Notes: a model not told the origin generated them from the sequence alone. Counted from the first letter of the stretch, positions 8,781 through 21,500 are shown. The stretch: DNA of 64,000 bases from Gemmatimonadota bacterium (GCA_022823225.1 JAJDXM010000015.1:1-64000), one strand, 5' to 3'. Numbers and translations: made by a program.

Positions 8781-9391
8781 GGGCGGGACTCCGCCGGCGT
8801 GAGGGGTGCGCACCCCTCGAAGGTGCGGAAGGTGGTGCGGTAGCCGAGGGCGTCCAGCCCGACTTCCGAAGTGAAGTAGGCGGTGATTGTGAAACGTTTC
8901 ACATCGTGGAAGAAGTAGCGGGACGCGCGGGCGTCCGGGTCTTCGCGCAGCCGGACGAGTTCGGCGTCGAATTCGCCGACGAGCTGCGTGCGCTGCGCCT
9001 CCGGGCAGTCCGCGAGGTCGGTGCCAAAGCGTTCCCGGGCGGCGGGGTCCACAGTGTCGAGCCCGGCCAGGAAGCGGTCGCGGTCCTCGTCGTCCAGCCA
9101 CCCGTCGACGAGTGCGGTCACGAACTCGGTGACCCCGGCCTCGGCCGCTCCCGGGGTGTCGGTTTCGGGGATGATGATGTCGGCAAGCGCCTCCAGCGCC
9201 CGCGCTCGCTCGGGGGTGAGCTCGGTGGCGGTGGCAGGGCCGGCCGCCGCGGAACCGGAGCCGCCATTCTCGCTTATCGAGGCCCGGACGCGCCCGCCCC
9301 AGGCCAGCAGCTCCGCAAGAGCGCCCGACGGCATGACCAGCGGCGCGCCAGCAACTCCGCCGAGCACCTGAATGGCTCGTCTTCTCTGCAT
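8777..9391 (-). CDS. Gluconate 2-dehydrogenase subunit 3-like protein, Tat signal
   Basis: Protein of 204 residues. The N-terminus MQRRRAIQVLGGVAGAPLV is a twin-arginine-like signal (RR followed by a hydrophobic core). The body has the subunit-3 signature ALADIIIPETDTPGAAEAGV and YFFHDVKRFTITAYFTSEVG. Family members are the small or hitch-hiker subunits that carry FAD-GMC dehydrogenases through the Tat system. It is the first gene of the operon and is coupled by ATGA to the GMC subunit. It is divergent from the isomerase-like gene at 9467, with 75 bases between starts. Confidence 0.88.
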   Translation of the reverse strand: MQRRRAIQVLGGVAGAPLVMPSGALAELLAWGGRVRASISENGGSGSAAAGPATATELTPERARALEALADIIIPETDTPGAAEAGVTEFVTALVDGWLDDEDRDRFLAGLDTVDPAARERFGTDLADCPEAQRTQLVGEFDAELVRLREDPDARASRYFFHDVKRFTITAYFTSEVGLDALGYRTTFRTFEGCAPLTPAESRP

Positions 9392-9466
9392 GCGTTACCG
9401 TTTCCCGTTCGCTGTGGGCATTCACCGCCATCGCGTGCCACTGCCACGCAGAATGGGATTCCCAAG

Positions 9467-10417
9467 ATGCCAAACCTTACACGCCGCCAGGCCCTGAAGG
9501 CAACCGGAGCCGCGTCGCTGGGGATGATCGTCCCCGGGGTGGGCGGGCGAGTCAATGGCCGGATGGGCGCCGCCGAGCTCGCCAACGGAGGGATGGGCGC
9601 CGCCGGGCGGATCGATAGTCAGACGGGCACCGCCAGCCGAATCAACAGCCAGACCGGCCCCGTCCAGTCCGTCGCGCGCTGGTGCTTTTCCGGCATCCCG
9701 CTGGAACCCTTCTGCGCGGCGGTCGCCGACATGGGACTGACGGCGATGGATCTGCTCACCGTGGACGAATGGAGCGTGGCCCACGACCACGAACTCACGG
9801 TCTCCTGTGGCGACGTGGCCGCCGGCACCATCGAGGACGGGCTGAACGAGCCGCGCAATCATCGAACCATCATCGGCGCCTTCGAGCAGCACATCCCCCG
9901 GGCGGCGCGCGAGGGCGTCCCCAACGTCATCTGCTTCTTCGGAAACAGGCGGGGGATGCCGGACGTAGAAGGGATCGACAACTCGATCCGGTGCCTGCGG
10001 GAATGCGCTCCGATCGCCGAGGCCGAGGGCGTCACGATTCTCGTCGAGGTCCTCAATTCCAAGGCCGGCGGGCACGTCGACTACATCGGCGACCACATTG
10101 ACTATGCCCTCGAGGTGATGCGGGCGGTCGATTCGCCGCGGGTGCGCATCCTCTACGACATCTATCACATGCAGATCATGGAGGGGGACATCATCCGCAC
10201 CCTCACCGATGCCCGCGACTGGATCGGCCACTACCACACGGGCGGTGTCCCCGGACGCGCGGAGATCGACGGCACGCAGGAGCTTCACTATCCCGCGATC
10301 GTGCGCGCGATCCGCGACACGGGCTTCAGCGGATACATGGCCCACGAGTTCATCCCCCGCAGCGGCGACCCGCTTGGCTCCCTCGCGCAGGCAGTGGAGC
10401 TCTGCGCGGACGCGTAG
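9467..10417 (+). CDS. Tat-exported hydroxypyruvate isomerase-like TIM barrel protein
   Basis: Xylose-isomerase-like TIM barrel of 316 residues. N-terminal TRRQALKATGAASLGMIVPG is a Tat signal. A 40-residue linker of four 10-residue repeats follows, then the barrel. Expected metal and catalytic positions are visible: LVEVLNSK, ILYDIYHMQIMEGD, HYHTGGVPGR and MAHEF. This matches the Hyi family, which interconverts hydroxypyruvate and tartronate semialdehyde or acts on related 3-keto sugars. Export to the periplasm beside a periplasmic GMC dehydrogenase suggests the two act on the same oxidised sugar. ATG 9467 is chosen because it starts the signal peptide. Confidence 0.85.
   Translation: MPNLTRRQALKATGAASLGMIVPGVGGRVNGRMGAAELANGGMGAAGRIDSQTGTASRINSQTGPVQSVARWCFSGIPLEPFCAAVADMGLTAMDLLTVDEWSVAHDHELTVSCGDVAAGTIEDGLNEPRNHRTIIGAFEQHIPRAAREGVPNVICFFGNRRGMPDVEGIDNSIRCLRECAPIAEAEGVTILVEVLNSKAGGHVDYIGDHIDYALEVMRAVDSPRVRILYDIYHMQIMEGDIIRTLTDARDWIGHYHTGGVPGRAEIDGTQELHYPAIVRAIRDTGFSGYMAHEFIPRSGDPLGSLAQAVELCADA
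9545..9664 (+). repeat. Four 30-bp tandem repeats encoding a 10-residue linker unit
   Basis: Units are 9545-9574, 9575-9604, 9605-9634 and 9635-9664. They encode GRVNGRMGAA, ELANGGMGAA, GRIDSQTGTA and SRINSQTGPV. A 15-base block (GGATGGGCGCCGCCG) is identical at 9561-9575 and 9591-9605. The array is in frame, between the Tat signal and the barrel, so copy-number change would alter only linker length. Confidence 0.8.
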
Positions 10418-10455
10418 GACCGCCGAACGACTTTTCCCCAACCCGGCTGACACCC

Positions 10456-11354
<899 letters not shown>

Positions 11355-11358
<4 letters not shown>

Positions 11359-14300
11359 ATCCTTTCACAAGGCCATGGGAGGTCGCCCGCAGGGAGTTCC
11401 TGTACGGCGTCCGGCGACCCGCCTACTGGATTCTCCTCTTCCTCATGGGAATGCTGGCGCTCGGACTGTCCGACGGTTCGGTGACCATTGCTTCGGGTGG
11501 AGGCGACGCCGGACGCCCCTTCCTGACGTCGGTGTTCGGTCAGAGCCGGGTCCAGTGCATCATGCTCATTTCACTGGGCGCGCTGTTTCTGGCGATCCTC
11601 TCCGGGCTGACCGTGATTCGGGACATCGATCTCCGGGTCATGGAGGTGTTTCACTCGACGCGCCTCACGACCCGCGAGTATGTGTGGGGCAAGTTCCTGG
11701 GCGGCGTGGCCGTCTTCGCCCTCATCTGGCTGCTGTACCTGTGCGGGTCGATCGGATTCAACCACGTTCTGCACGGCGGAGAAGACCACATCGGCCCGTT
11801 CTGGCTGGAAAACTACCTCTTCCCGACGCTGCTCTTCGGGGTCCCGCAGATCCTCCTGTTCGCGGGTGTGCCGTTTCTGATCGGCATCTGGACGCGCCGC
11901 CCGGTGCTGGTCTTCCTGTTTCCGATGGTGGCGCTTCTGCTCTGCTTCACGGTGCTCACCACCTGGTCGCCGAGCTGGCTGTCCCCGGAGATCAACCGGG
12001 CGCTGATGCTGATCGATCCGTCCGGCTTCCGCTGGCTGAACGAGACCTTCCTGACCGTTGACCGCGGGGTCGACTTCTACAACACATCTCCGCTGTACCC
12101 CGACCTGGGCTTCGTGTTGAGCCGGGTGGCATTCGCCGCAGCCGGGCTGGTTGCGGTGGCCGGAGCCGCGGCGAGCTACGAGCGGCGTCTGCGGGCGGGC
12201 GGCGCCGAACCGCGCGTCTTGCGGCTTTTCCGCCGCCGCCGGGCCCCTGCTGCGGCCGGGCCGGTTCCGCAGGCCTCGGTCCGGGACCTGAAGATGACCA
12301 CCCGTCCACTCGGCTTCTGGAAGGCGTCCGCCGCAATCACGCGGAGCGAAGTCCGGGACCTCGTGACACGTCCCCCCATGTACTTCTTCGTGCCTCTGAT
12401 CCTGCTGCAGGTGATCTCCGAGGCCACGCTCGGCTACGGCTACCTCGGGTCCCGCATCCTTCTCACCCCCGGCACCGTCGCCGAGCAGCAGAGCAACACC
12501 CTCAACGTGCTGGTCTGCTTCCTTCTGCTCTTCTACACGGTCGAGTCGCTGCACAAGGAACGCACCCGGAGGATGCACGAGATCTTCAACTCGGCTCCGG
12601 TCGGAACCGGTGCGATGCTGCTGGGCAAGACCATGGGGAACGCGGTCATGGCCGGCCTCATCCTCGCTGCCGCGCTGGTCTCGAGCGCCGGGGTTCTCCT
12701 CTACCACCAGCTCTTCAACGACAGTCCGGTTGGGTACGATCTCTTCCCCTTCATCGCGGTGTGGGGGGGCGTGCTGCTGCCCACCTTCATCCTCTGGACC
12801 GCCGTGATCACGGTGCTCTTCTCTCTGCTGCGCAACCGTTTTGCCGTCTACGCGGCCGGGGTGGCGATCCTCGTCTACGCGGGATACGAGCAGTCCCAGG
12901 GGACGCCCACCTGGCTGGCCAATTGGCAGGGGTGGAACCTCGTGCGCTGGAGCGACATGGGGGCGTTCAGCCTGCACGGCACCCCGATCCTGCTGAACCG
13001 GCTCTTCTATCTCAGCATGGTCCCGCTTCTGGTTGCGCTGGCGGTACGGTGGTTTCCCAGGCGCGCATTCGACGCGACGGAAACCCTGAACCGCCTGCAC
13101 CCCAAATCGCTGGCGCTGGCCACGCTGCGCCTCCTGCCCTTCGCGATCGTGCCGATCGCGCTGGGCTCGATGCTCCACACGGGGGCCCGCTCCGGCTATC
13201 AGCGCTCCGGCGTGAGCGGCTGGAGGGTGGATTACTGGCAGGAGAACTTCGCAATCTGGGACGGAACCGAGATGCCGTCGGTTTCGCACGTCGACCTCGA
13301 TCTCGAGATCGAACCGCCGGAGCGATCCATCGCGGTCACCGGCGCCTACACCTTCTTCAACCACCGCGACTACGCCTACGACGCGCTTCCGCTCACTGCC
13401 GGGCCGTGGCATCCGATCGAATGGATGCTCGCGGGAGAATCCCACGAACCCGAAAACCGTTCGGGCCTGTTCGTCTTCACACTCGAGGAGCCCCTGGCCC
13501 CCGGGGACACCGTCACGATCGGCTTCAGCTACGAACTGGTGCGACTCGAAGGCATGAGCCGTCGGCCCGGCGGCGCCAGTCAGTTCATCCTCGAGTCGGG
13601 CGTGGTGCTCAACGGCTTCGAGCCGACCTTTGCGCCGGTCCCGGGCTACGATCCGGACATCGGGTCGCCGTACTTCGAGGAGCCCGAACCCGAGGACGAC
13701 TTCTACGAGGGCGAGACCGAGCCGCTCATCGGGTGGGCGGGGAAGCCGTTCACGGTGCGGACCCGCATCACCATGCCGGAGGAGTACACCGCCAACGGCG
13801 TGGGCCAGCTTGTCAGTGACGAGGTCGAGGACGGCCGGCGCACGGTGGTATGGGAGACCGACCACCCGGTGCGCATGTTCAACGTCATCGCGGGCAGGTA
13901 CGACGCGTTCGAAGGGGACGGAACCGCCATCTACCATCACCCGGGGCACCACTACAACGTCGAGGAGATGTCGGCCGCCCTGGACGCGGCGCGGAAATAC
14001 TACGCCGAGTGGTTCCATCCCTTCCCGTGGAGCGTGCTCAAGCTCTCCGAGATGCCGGCATTCTCGGGGGGCGCTCAGGGATTCCCCACCAACATCACCT
14101 TCAGCGAGGGGATGGGGTTCCTGACGCAGCGCGACCCCCGTGCCCATCTCGGGTTCATGGTCGTGGCGCACGAGGCCGCGCACCAATGGTGGGGCAACCT
14201 GCTCGGGCCCGGACGGGGTCCGGGCGGCAATGTTCTTTCGGAGGGGATGTCGCACTACTCGACCATTCTGCTCCACGAGCAGGTCTACGGCGACCGCTAC

Positions 14301-14933
14301 CGGATCGAGTTCGCCAGGCGGATAGAGGCGGAGTATGTCCGTGGTCGGCGCGTGGACCGCGAGCGCGCCATCGTCCGGTCGTCGGGCGGCTTCTACAACA
14401 AGGGCGCCTGGGCGATGTGGATGCTGCAGCAGGAGATGGGGCGGGAGAACATCCTGGCGGGACTGCAGGCGTTCATCGTGAAGTACAGGGAGAACCCGGA
14501 CCACCCGGTCGTTCAGGACATGCTGCCCGTGCTGCGGGACTTCGCGCCCGACACGGCCGCGTTCGACGCACTCGCCGAGCAGTGGTTCTTCGATGTGGTG
14601 ATGCCGGAGTATGAGTTCTCGGACGTGACGAAGACGCGGGAGGGCGACGAATGGGTGGTGCGGGGGACGGTCGAGAATGTGGGGACCGGGCGCATGCGGG
14701 TCGAGGTGGGAGCGGTGGCGGGGGAGCGGTGGTCGGATGAGGGCGATGACTGGAGCTGGTCGGTGGTGGCCGATGGGTACCGCGACGCGCGAGCGGTGGT
14801 GGAGCTGGGGGCGGGGGAGGCGGCCGATTTCGTAATCCGGGCCGATTTCGAGCCCGACCGGGTGGTGATCGACCCGGATGTGCTGGTGATGCAGCAGAAC
14901 CGGGCCGCGGCGGTGTTCGCGCTCGAGGGGTAG
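11355..14933 (+). CDS. ABC-2 permease fused to M1-family aminopeptidase domain (copy 1)
   Basis: Protein of 1192 residues with GTG start. The first roughly 620 residues hold two ABC-2-like membrane blocks with many hydrophobic helices, separated by a cytosolic Arg-rich segment. From about residue 640 the chain becomes soluble and M1-like. The zinc site HEAAHQWWGN is at residues 939-948, with the downstream Glu in LSEGMSHYS, giving the HEXXH-x18-E arrangement. The exopeptidase GAMEN motif is not conserved; the equivalent region reads GGAQGFPTN. Coupled by GTGA to the ATPase and followed by a paralog after seven bases. It probably exports or senses a peptide and processes it outside the membrane; direction unknown. 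Confidence 0.85.
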
Positions 14934-14940
14934 CAGCCGG

Positions 14941-17900
14941 GTGAAGAAGCTGGCGAGGTGCGGGTACGTCGCCTGGAGCGAGATGCGGGCAGGATTGCGC
15001 CGGCCGGTGAGCTGGATGCTCTGGGGGCTGTTGGTGCTGACCGGGATCCCGCTTTCGATCGTCGCCGGGATCGAGTCCGGCGACCCGTCGGTGGGCGGCG
15101 AGCTCGCGTACCTCACATCCGTCTTTGCCCAGAGCAAGACGCAGAGTACGGCGGCCCTGGTATTCGGCGCCTGGTTCCTGGCCATGTCGGCCGGGCTGCC
15201 GGTGATCAGGGATTTCGATCTTGGTGTGCTCGAAGTGCTGCGTTCGACGCCGCTCACCGAGCGCGAATACGTCTGGGGGAAGTTCGCGGGCGCGGTGGGG
15301 CTCTTCCTGATCTTCTGGCTCCTCTATCTGGGAATGTCAGCCGGATACTTCCATGTGGTGCGCCCCTTCGAGCTGCAGCCTCGAATCGGTCCGTTCTCTG
15401 TCTGGAACTACCTGTTTCCGACCCTCCTGTTCGCCTTGCCGCAGGTCCTGTGGCTGGCCGGGGTGCCACTCTTGCTGGCCCTGCTCTTTCGTCGGCCGAC
15501 CGTGATCTTCGTGTGCACCGGGGTCTGGTTCCTCCTTTCGACGGGCTTTCTGAATCCGGTGACCGAAGGCGCTTCCGACTTTGCGGTCTTCCTGGATCTC
15601 TCGGGCCGCGGATGGCTGAACCGCACCTATCTCAGCCTTGACCGGGGGGTGGAGTTTTACAACAGTGCGCAACTTGTGCCGGATCCTGTCCTTTTGTGGA
15701 GCCGATTGTGCATCGCGGCGACGGGGCTTTTCGCCGTGGCGGTTGCCGCACAAAGGTACCTGCGCACGATGCGGCGTGGCGGCGGCGTGGGACGGAAGCA
15801 CATGAAGTCAACGGCGCCGGCCGCCACCGAGGATGCCCTCGACGCCGCCGATCCCGAACCGATCACCGCGCCGGCCCGCGCCTCGCGTCGCCCACTCGGC
15901 ATGACGAGCCATCCGCTGGGTTTTGGCGGCGCCATCGCGGCGATCGCGCGCAGCGAACTCAGGGACCTGGTCCGGCGGCCCGGGATGTACGTCTTCGTGC
16001 CGCTGCTCGTGCTGTTGGCGCTGTTGGAGACGAGCCCCGGCCAGGGTCCCTTCGGGTCGGCGGTCCTCATAACGCCCGGCGTCGTCGCCGCAACGCAGAT
16101 GACGGTCGTGAGCTATGTGATCTGTCTCCTGCTGCTCTTCTACACCGTCGAGTCGCTGCACAAGGAACGCCGGCGCGGCATGCACGACATATTCAGCGCG
16201 ACGCCGGTTCCCACGGGCGCAATACTGCTGGGCAAGGCAGTCGGCAACGCCGCGATGGCCGCGATCATTCTCGGGGTGGCACTCCTCGCCGATGCGGTCA
16301 TGATCGTCATCGCGGACGCCCTGGGCTACTCCACCGGCTTCAACATCGTCCCGTTCGCCGCAACCTGGGGCCTGGTGCTCATTCCCGCGTTCATCTTCTG
16401 GACCGCGTTGCTCACCCTGCTGTACTCGATTCTTCGCGGCCGCTACTCGGCCTACGGCGCCGGTCTGGCAATCCTTTTCCTTTCCTTCGCCGAGGGCTGG
16501 ACCAGTTCCGGCACCTGGGTCACCAACTGGAGCGGCGCGGGTTTCATCACCTGGAGCGACATGGGGACCTTCGCGCTCGACGGCACGCCGCTGTTGCTCA
16601 ACCGGCTCCTCTACCTCAGCCTGGTCCCGCTCCTCTTCGTGCTCGCGATCCGGCTATACCCGCGCCGCGACCTCGACCTCGCGAAGCTCGTGCAGCATTT
16701 CCGGCGCCGGTTCGCGCTTGCCGGCGCTGCGCGTCTCCTGGCGCTGGCCGCTCCCGCGATCCTCCTCGCCGCGATCCTGGGAATCGGCGGCCGGCGGGGC
16801 TATCAGGGCGCGGCCGCGACCGATTGGGAGAAGGACTACTGGCGGGCGAACACCGCCAACTGGACCGACTTTCTCATGCCTTCCGTGTCGCGCGTCGACC
16901 TGGACCTGGACTTCGAGCCGCGGGAGCGCTCGGTCTCCGTGCGGGGCACCTATACCTTCCTCAATCACCGCGACTACGCCTACGAGCGGCTGCCCATCAC
17001 CGCCGGCCCCTGGGATCCGATCGAGTGGACGATGAACGGGGATGGCCACGACCCCGGCGGCCGCGCCAGGCTCTTCGTCTTCGACCTCGAGGAACCTCTT
17101 GCGCCCGGAGACTCGGTGACGATCGGTTTCAGCTACGATGTCACCTACCTGCACGGAATGAGCAGGAGGCCAGGCGGGCCGGGACAGTTCATCCTCGAGT
17201 CGGGGATCGTGATGAACGACTACACCCTCAGCTTCGTTCCGCTGCCGGGGTACGTTCCCGGGATCGGGGTGGACGAGGACAACCGGGCGTCGCCGCGCGA
17301 CTACCCCGACGACTTCCACGAGGGCGTCACCGAGCCGCGTTTCGGCTGGGCCGCGGTGCACCTTCACGTGCGGACGCGCATCACGGTGCCCGAACACTAC
17401 ACCGCGAACGGCGTCGGGAGGCTGGTCAGCGACGAGGTCGCGGCCGGCCGGCGCACGGTGGTGTGGGAGACCGAGCATCCGGTCGGCGGCTTCAACGTCA
17501 TTGCGGGCCGCTATGACGTGAAGGAGGGGAACGGGACGGCGATCTACCATCACCCGGCGCACCGCCACAACGTCGAGGAGATGTCCGCCGCTCTGGACTC
17601 CGCCCGCCACTACTTCTCCGAGTGGTTCCACCCCTACCCGTGGGAGTTGCTCAAGCTGTCGGAGTTTCCGGCGTACCAGGGGTATGCCCAGAGCTACGAG
17701 ACGAACATCGTGTTCAGCGAGGGGATCGGATTCCTCACCCGCAGCACGCCGGGCACCAACGTCGCGTTCAGCGTCGTTGCCCACGAGGCGGCGCACCAGT
17801 GGTGGGGCAACATGCTCGAACCGGGCGAGGGGCCGGGGGGCAATATCCTGTCGGAGGGGATGGCCAACTACGCGGCGATGCTCCTGCACCAGCAGATCCA

Positions 17901-18549
17901 CGGTGACCGCTACCGGATGGAGTTCAGCGAGGACCGGGAGACGACCTACCGCCTGAACCGCCGCTTCAATGTGGAACGCCCGCTCGTCAGGACTATGAGC
18001 GGCCGCCACGTGATCTACGACAAGGGCGCCTGGGTGATGTGGATGCTGCAGCAGGAGGTGGGACGGGAGAACCTGCTGGCCGGGCTGCGCGCCTTCCTCG
18101 GAAAGTACAGGGAGAACCCGGATCATCCCGTACTCCAGGACATGCTGGCCGTGGTGCGCGACTTCGCGCCCGATTCCGCGGCGTTCGACGCGTTCACCGC
18201 GCAGTGGTTCCACGATGTGGTGCTGCCGGAGTACCAGCTCCGTGACGTGGCGAAGACGCGGGAGGGGGACGAATGGGTGGTTCGGGGGACGGTGGAGAAC
18301 GTGGGTACCGGACGCATGCGCGTCGAGGTGGCCGCCACCGCGGGGGTCCGGTGGTCGGACGAGCACGAGGGCCGTTCGGTGGTCTCGGAGGACTACCGCG
18401 ACGCCCGCACGGAGGTTGAACCTGGCCCGGGAGAGTCCGCGGAATTCGTGATCCGGGCGGGGTTCGACCCCGAACGGGTGCTGGTCGACCCGGATGTGAT
18501 GGTGCTTCAGCAGAGACGATATGCGGCGCGTTTCAGGTTCGAGGACTGA
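14941..18549 (+). CDS. ABC-2 permease fused to M1-family aminopeptidase domain (copy 2)
   Basis: Paralog of copy 1 with 1202 residues and GTG start at 14941. Architecture is the same: two membrane blocks with a linker rich in Ala/Pro/Asp around residues 275-320, then a C-terminal M1 domain. Zinc motif HEAAHQWWGN is at residues 948-957 and the Glu ligand is in LSEGMANYA. The GAMEN-equivalent is GYAQSYETN, different from both the canonical motif and copy 1. The C-terminal 150 residues are strongly conserved between copies (GDEWVVRGTVENVGTGRMRVEV). It probably forms a heterodimeric permease with copy 1, powered by the ATPase at 10456. Confidence 0.85.
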   Translation: MKKLARCGYVAWSEMRAGLRRPVSWMLWGLLVLTGIPLSIVAGIESGDPSVGGELAYLTSVFAQSKTQSTAALVFGAWFLAMSAGLPVIRDFDLGVLEVLRSTPLTEREYVWGKFAGAVGLFLIFWLLYLGMSAGYFHVVRPFELQPRIGPFSVWNYLFPTLLFALPQVLWLAGVPLLLALLFRRPTVIFVCTGVWFLLSTGFLNPVTEGASDFAVFLDLSGRGWLNRTYLSLDRGVEFYNSAQLVPDPVLLWSRLCIAATGLFAVAVAAQRYLRTMRRGGGVGRKHMKSTAPAATEDALDAADPEPITAPARASRRPLGMTSHPLGFGGAIAAIARSELRDLVRRPGMYVFVPLLVLLALLETSPGQGPFGSAVLITPGVVAATQMTVVSYVICLLLLFYTVESLHKERRRGMHDIFSATPVPTGAILLGKAVGNAAMAAIILGVALLADAVMIVIADALGYSTGFNIVPFAATWGLVLIPAFIFWTALLTLLYSILRGRYSAYGAGLAILFLSFAEGWTSSGTWVTNWSGAGFITWSDMGTFALDGTPLLLNRLLYLSLVPLLFVLAIRLYPRRDLDLAKLVQHFRRRFALAGAARLLALAAPAILLAAILGIGGRRGYQGAAATDWEKDYWRANTANWTDFLMPSVSRVDLDLDFEPRERSVSVRGTYTFLNHRDYAYERLPITAGPWDPIEWTMNGDGHDPGGRARLFVFDLEEPLAPGDSVTIGFSYDVTYLHGMSRRPGGPGQFILESGIVMNDYTLSFVPLPGYVPGIGVDEDNRASPRDYPDDFHEGVTEPRFGWAAVHLHVRTRITVPEHYTANGVGRLVSDEVAAGRRTVVWETEHPVGGFNVIAGRYDVKEGNGTAIYHHPAHRHNVEEMSAALDSARHYFSEWFHPYPWELLKLSEFPAYQGYAQSYETNIVFSEGIGFLTRSTPGTNVAFSVVAHEAAHQWWGNMLEPGEGPGGNILSEGMANYAAMLLHQQIHGDRYRMEFSEDRETTYRLNRRFNVERPLVRTMSGRHVIYDKGAWVMWMLQQEVGRENLLAGLRAFLGKYRENPDHPVLQDMLAVVRDFAPDSAAFDAFTAQWFHDVVLPEYQLRDVAKTREGDEWVVRGTVENVGTGRMRVEVAATAGVRWSDEHEGRSVVSEDYRDARTEVEPGPGESAEFVIRAGFDPERVLVDPDVMVLQQRRYAARFRFED

Positions 18550-18562
18550 GAAGGGCGAGTGC

Positions 18563-21500
18563 ATGAGCCACGCTTCGCTCCACCGGCTGCTCGTGCTGGT
18601 CACTGGCGCATGCCTCGTCGCAACCGGCCCGATGCCTCGCGCCGCGGCCCAGGAGAACGAACAGATCCTCGCCCGCATGGAGTACGCGCGGATGCGGCTT
18701 CATTCGGGTGGCCGTGTCGATCTGGCAGTCCTCATGCAGAGTGCTCGGCGGGAGGTGCTGGCGCTCGCTTTCGACGGGGCCGCGCCCATGTCTCTGCTGG
18801 ACACGCGCTGGCGGCCGATCGGCCCGGAAAGGGTCAGGGCGACGACCGGTGACTTCGCCGGGCGCGTGTCGACGATCGCGGTCCACCCGACCGACCCGGC
18901 CGTCATCTACATCGGAGGCGCCCAGGGCGGCGTCTGGCGGACGGACAACGGCGGGTCGTCCTGGACGCCGCTGACGGACGGCGAGTGTTCCCTGGCGATG
19001 GGCTCGATCGCGATCGATCCGGTGGATCCGGGCATCGTCTATGCGGGCACGGGCGAGCAGCACTTTTCGGGCGACAGCTACTACGGCTGCGGCGTACTGA
19101 GGTCGCTGGACGGCGGCCTGACCTGGGAGCAGCTGGGGGCCGACATATTCGTGCGCCGCACTCCCTGGACGGGGCAGAATGGGATGGGAACCGGCGGTGC
19201 CAGAATCTCTCGCATGCTCGTCGACAGGGCCACCGCGGGCTCGGCCAGCTCGACCACCGTGCTGGCCGCCACCTCCTTCGGCCTTTTTCGCTCGACCTCC
19301 AGCGGCCTCGGCTGGACCCTGGTGCTCGATGGCATCGCCACCGAACTCGTTGCGCATCCACACGACCCGTCGGTGCTCTATGCAGGGATCTTCGGAGAGG
19401 GGGTGTACCGGTCGTCCGACGGCGGCGTGTCCTGGACACACCTGTCCCCGGGCTTCGCCGGCGAGATCGGGCGGGTGATCCTGGCGGTCGCGCCCTCCAG
19501 TCCCGAAGTCGTCTACGCCGGGGTCGTGCATGGCCTTGAGGACACCCAGTGGGGAGACGACATGTGGATCTTCCGCACCGCGGACGGTGGAGAGACGTGG
19601 GAGCAGAGGGTCGCCGAAGACGCCAGGTGCTTTGCGCAGTGCTGGTACGACTTTGCAATCGCGGTGCATCCGCTGAACGCCGACCGGGTCTTTCTGGGGA
19701 CCATCGACCTCTACGAGTCGACCGACGGCGCAATGACCTTCACTTCGATTCGCCCGGACCACATGTGGGTGGACCAGCACGCGATCGTCTTCGACACCCT
19801 GCTCGGGCCCGACGCGATCTACGTTGCCAACGACGGCGGCGTCTACCGGTCCACCAACGCGGGCGCCGACTGGGAATCGCGGAACGGCAACCTGGCGGTG
19901 ACCCAGTTCTACCGCGGAGTCAGCCTGCATCCGTCCGACCCGGCTGTGGCGCTGGGCGGAACGCAGGACCAGGGCACGGTCCGGTCGGCCGGAACCACGA
20001 TCTGGACGCGAGTCCTGGGCGGGGACGGAGGGTACACGGCCTTCGATGCCGAGGATCCGGACGTGTGGTACGCGGAGACGCAGTGGCTCGCAGGACGCAT
20101 CGGCGGACCGGTGAAGAACGGCAGCTTGTGGCGGCGGGGGATCGACGGGCGCGAGCGGGCGGTCTTTCTGCCGCCGCTCGTGATGGACCCGGTCGATTCG
20201 CGGCGACTTTATTTCGGGACGGAGAGGATCTACCGGAGCGACAACTCGGCCGGGAGGTGGGAGCCGATCTACGAGCACGCTTACGACAGCGTGGTCACCG
20301 CCATTGCACCGTCGCCCGCCGACCCGGCCACGGTCTATGCGGCCATCCGGTACGGAACGACCGTGGCGACCCACGACGGCGGCGAGACATGGCACGAGTC
20401 GACGCTCGGCCTGCCTGACCGTTTTCTCGGGGACATCGCCGCGCACCCCGACGATCCCGATCAGGCCTACGTGGTCGCCGGAGGCTTCCTGAGCGGCCAT
20501 GTCTTTCAGACGACCGACGGGGGCCGCAGCTGGCAGGACCGCACCGGCGACCTCCCCGACCATCCCGTCAACGCCGTCATCTACGACCCGGCGGATCCCG
20601 ACGGCGTGTACATCGGGACCGATTTCGGCGTGTTTCATTCGGCCTCGGGAGGCGGCGCCTGGACCCGGCTGCAGGATGGCCTCCCGGTGGCGGCGGTCTA
20701 CGCGCTCGCGGCGCAGCCCGGAACCGGCCGCCTTGTCGCGGCCACGCACGGGCGAGGCATGTTCGAGGTGCCGATCACCGCGCCGCTCCGCGCAAGAGTG
20801 CGGCCGCTGGCGCTGGTCGACACGATCATGTTCTCCGACACGATGCGGGTCGCGGACACGGCGATTGTGGCCCCGTTCGGGCAGGACGACTTCCGCGCCG
20901 GGTGGAGCGCGTCGAGCGAGGCGCCCTGGCTGATCGTGCCGCGGGGGGAGGGGCGCGGGAGGGGGCGGTTCGGCTTCCAGATCGCCGCCGCGGAGCTGCC
21001 CTCGGGCGACCACGAGGGGACTGTCCAGGTGAGGGTCGCGGGGGTCGCCGACCCCCTGACCATCCCGGTCTCGCTGCATATCCCGCTGGCGAGCCGTATC
21101 GCGGTGGCGCCGACCGGGCCGGCCCGGTCCGTGCTCCTGGGCAGCAAGGAGCCGTTCCCGGACTCGGCGGTGGTGACCTTCTCGGGCCCCAGGCCGGCGA
21201 CGCCGTGGAGTGCCAGGCACGACGGCGGCCACTGGCTGGAGCTGGCGACGGCGTCCGGCGCGGGTGACGGGGCGGTGACCTGGACCATCGATGCCGAGGG
21301 CCTGGAGGTGGGCGTGTACGTCGACACGGTGATCGTCAGTGCCGCCTACACCATGGGCAGTCCGGCGATGGTGGTGGACTCCTTCGTCGTCGAGCCGCCG
21401 CTCGGGATCGTGGGGCCGCGCCGCACCGGGGGATTCGGGGTTGCGGGATGGTCGCTCGTGCACTCCGACTCGCTGGTGTCCGGGGTGTTCGGGTTCGGGG

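Noticed and set aside
9454-9464. TGGGATTCCCA as operator before the isomerase-like gene
   Set aside because: Short, odd-length and next to the start codon; chance is likely.
11571-15257. Long open frames on the minus strand opposite the first permease-peptidase fusion
   Set aside because: Arg/His/Gly/Pro-rich shadow typical of GC-rich DNA, opposite a gene with clear domains.
18533-21463. Long minus-strand frame opposite the BNR protein
   Set aside because: Composition is shadow-like, and the plus strand has recognisable BNR repeats and a signal peptide.
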